A stretch of DNA of 64,000 bases, from the NCBI GenBank assembly GCA_910575255.1, contig CAJTEM010000022.1, positions 1 to 64,000 on the forward strand, in the 5' to 3' direction. The first letter of the stretch is position 1. Each line of letters opens with the position of its first letter. Origin of the DNA: Lachnospiraceae bacterium (GTDB lineage: Bacteria; Bacillota; Clostridia; Lachnospirales; Lachnospiraceae). This document shows positions 62,712 through 64,000 of the stretch, piece after piece. The translations under genes and the position numbers were made by a program. Below the pieces are notes generated by a model. It saw only the letters and a program-made list of their open reading frames with translations. It did not search any database and was not told the origin of the DNA.

Positions 62712-63416
62712 TCACAAATATTTATCCAAATGTCTGTTCACAATTCCCGCCATTTCGCTGTAATACTGATGAACAAAAAAATGATTATCCCCTAATTCAT
62801 AAAAATCAGTATTGCCTTCCGTCAAATCCCTCCAGCCATACGCATTAGCAGACAACGGATCCTTGGGACTGTACATAACTGTTGTATCACAAGGAATTTT
62901 CTTCCCGATTTCCCTGTACTTATACTGAGACCAGACCATATAATCCCGTCTCACCGGTTCCATATAAATCTTCAAAAACCTTTGATTCTCAAGAATCCTT
63001 CGGTCAAACCCTCCCAACTCCATCATCCGCTTCACAAACTCATTATCCGACAATTCGTGATACCTCTGACTTACACTCTCGTCCCTCAAATCTCCGCGGG
63101 CACAGATAAAGCAATGCTTCAAATCTCCCCCTATCTTTCTTTTCGTAATAAGATCAAAGGCTAAAACACTCCCCAGACTGTATCCCAGAACCGCTATAGG
63201 AAGATCACTGCGCCTTCCATGAATATAACTGGCCACATCCTCTAAAAACTTTTCATAATCAGTGATATAATCTTCTTTATACCGACTTAATCTTCCCGCA
63301 TATTCTACGCTGATAACCTCTATATGGCTGTCAAGAAGATCTGTCAGCCGCTTAAAAGAAGCAGAATTTCCTCCTGCAAATGGCAGGAGAAATAATTGTA
63401 TTTTCTTCTTATTCAT
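62712..63416 (-). CDS. Type II thioesterase (GrsT/TesA-like)
   Basis: A 234-residue alpha/beta hydrolase that frees or edits acyl groups on a carrier. It opens QLFLLPFAGGNSASFKRL; the nucleophile is Ser 80 in GYSLGS, the Asp is in YSPKDPLSA near 188 and the His in LGDNHFFVHQY near 213. Type II thioesterases usually go with carrier-protein systems, in line with the carrier gene 15 bases upstream. It could clear misloaded carrier or release the product. No release of fatty acid chains of a set length can be predicted. Confidence 0.88.
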   Translation of the reverse strand: MNKKKIQLFLLPFAGGNSASFKRLTDLLDSHIEVISVEYAGRLSRYKEDYITDYEKFLEDVASYIHGRRSDLPIAVLGYSLGSVLAFDLITKRKIGGDLKHCFICARGDLRDESVSQRYHELSDNEFVKRMMELGGFDRRILENQRFLKIYMEPVRRDYMVWSQYKYREIGKKIPCDTTVMYSPKDPLSANAYGWRDLTEGNTDFYELGDNHFFVHQYYSEMAGIVNRHLDKYL

Positions 63417-63431
63417 AGTATCTTATATTGC

Positions 63432-63671
63432 CTAAAACTCTATATCATAGTTTTTTTCTAGGATTTCCTTGCCCTTTTCAAAAGAGCTTAAATCTATAAT
63501 ATCATCTGTATCCATCATAATATCAAATGTATCTTCCAATGCAGCTATCAATGTCATATGACCAACAGAATCCCATTCATTAATATCCTGATACTGCAGT
63601 CCACTTAATTTATTTTCATCAATTTCAAAAGTCTGCATAAATATCCGTTTATACTTCTCAATATTTCCCAT
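63432..63671 (-). CDS. Acyl carrier protein of the acyl/aldehyde branch
   Basis: A 79-residue carrier. The attachment site is Ser 35 in EWDSVGHM, followed by a helix LIAALEDTFDIMMDTDDI. It differs from the fatty-acid AcpP of 18502 (GADSLD), and WDSxxH is more like carriers of secondary and glycan-acylation pathways. It is the likely carrier for the acid activated by the ligase and reduced by LuxC/LuxE. It lies between the transketolase-like gene (about 50 bases) and the thioesterase. Confidence 0.85.
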   Translation of the reverse strand: MGNIEKYKRIFMQTFEIDENKLSGLQYQDINEWDSVGHMTLIAALEDTFDIMMDTDDIIDLSSFEKGKEILEKNYDIEF

Positions 63672-63719
63672 TTTTCTCTTTCTCCCTATCCTTTATAATT
63701 CACTTGTAGATAATAAACT

Positions 63720-64000
63720 TCACTTAAGTTCTGATATGATTGCTTCCTTTATATATGGTGCGGTAAGGTGGCTTGTTTGCATCACATGCGAATAAGCCCC
63801 TACATGAGGAAACCTATCATCAATACCCAGTCTTATCAGTCTGCAAGGTATATTCTTATCAGAAACTATTCCGGATATAATACTGCCTAAACCACTGCCT
63901 CTAAAATGTTCTTCAACGGTTATTATGTATTTATATCTGCTGATAATACTGGCCAGTTCCCTATCATCTACAGGTTTTAAACAACAAATATCATATAATG
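63720..64000 (-). CDS. Transketolase-like C-terminal subunit, 3' part (5' end outside window)
   Basis: The last 93 codons of a gene entering from the right; the stop TGA is at 63722-63720. The peptide includes KPVDDRELASIISRYKYIIT, then VEEHFRGSGLGSIISGIVSD and RLGIDDRFPHVGAY. This is the C-terminal domain of transketolase/DXS-type subunits (the VEEH...GGLGS pattern), which are often split into two short genes in such loci. It would be a thiamine-diphosphate enzyme moving a two-carbon ketol. Its N-terminal partner must lie beyond the window. Identification rests on these motifs alone. Confidence 0.75.
   Translation of the reverse strand, partial: LYDICCLKPVDDRELASIISRYKYIITVEEHFRGSGLGSIISGIVSDKNIPCRLIRLGIDDRFPHVGAYSHVMQTSHLTAPYIKEAIISELK

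Noticed and set aside
1-64000. tRNA, rRNA and other structured RNA genes
   Set aside because: No tRNA-like cloverleaf, rRNA or SRP RNA sequence was noticed in any gap by eye; small RNAs cannot be excluded.

Overview
The window comes from a Gram-positive Firmicute, most likely a gut Lachnospiraceae-type Clostridium. The gene order plsX-acpP-rnc-smc-ftsY, the strong AGGAGG-type ribosome sites, a conjugative-element remnant of clostridial type, and an AAA-ATPase/PD-(D/E)XK protein of the kind common in that family all point there. Almost every gene is on the minus strand. The plus-strand exceptions are the cut transposase at the left edge, a PfkB kinase, an orphan RelB/DinJ-type antitoxin and perhaps one small unknown gene.

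Layout. (1) 1-4.05 kb: the wreck of an integrative conjugative element. An IS has cut a VirD4-like coupling protein just after its Walker A motif; PcfB, a DUF5348 protein and a RepA-like initiator follow, then 1.3 kb with no convincing gene that ends in a 244-bp near-perfect palindrome. (2) 4.2-11.8 kb: a PfkB sugar kinase, a PotABCD-like ABC importer, an amidohydrolase (deaminase family) and a ClC transporter. (3) 11.8-20 kb: housekeeping block ilvA, ftsY, smc, rnc, acpP, plsX behind a good promoter. (4) 20-33 kb: an accessory patchwork of lipoprotein, ketopantoate reductase, acetyltransferases, a broken RhuM gene, AAA-ATPase, methyltransferase, P-loop kinase, small conserved unknowns, minisatellites, two abutting 163-bp palindromic cassettes and a frameshifted secreted surface protein.

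(5) 33-64 kb: one long surface-polysaccharide locus read right to left. It should make UDP-GlcA (Ugd), UDP-GalA (4-epimerase), UDP-Galf (Glf) and UDP-GlcNAcA/GalNAcA (TviB/TviC-like pair), amidate a uronic acid (AsnB-like), and make CDP-activated compounds (two IspD/TarI-like cytidylyltransferases). It carries GT2, GT4 and DUF4422 transferases plus WcbI-like and FkbM-like decorators. Ten copies of one Rossmann-type module recur in nine of its proteins. No flippase, polymerase or priming transferase is visible, so these must lie beyond the right edge or elsewhere.

The most unusual part is the right end (58.6-64 kb): transketolase-like subunit, acyl carrier protein, type II thioesterase, AMP-forming ligase, LuxE and LuxC, with an opposite-strand orphan antitoxin between thioesterase and ligase. 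Together they look like a branch that loads an acid on a carrier, reduces it to an aldehyde, and perhaps joins it to a two-carbon ketol for use in the glycan. Base composition changes sharply where LuxC meets the AT-rich FkbM-WcbI segment, so the locus is a mosaic.
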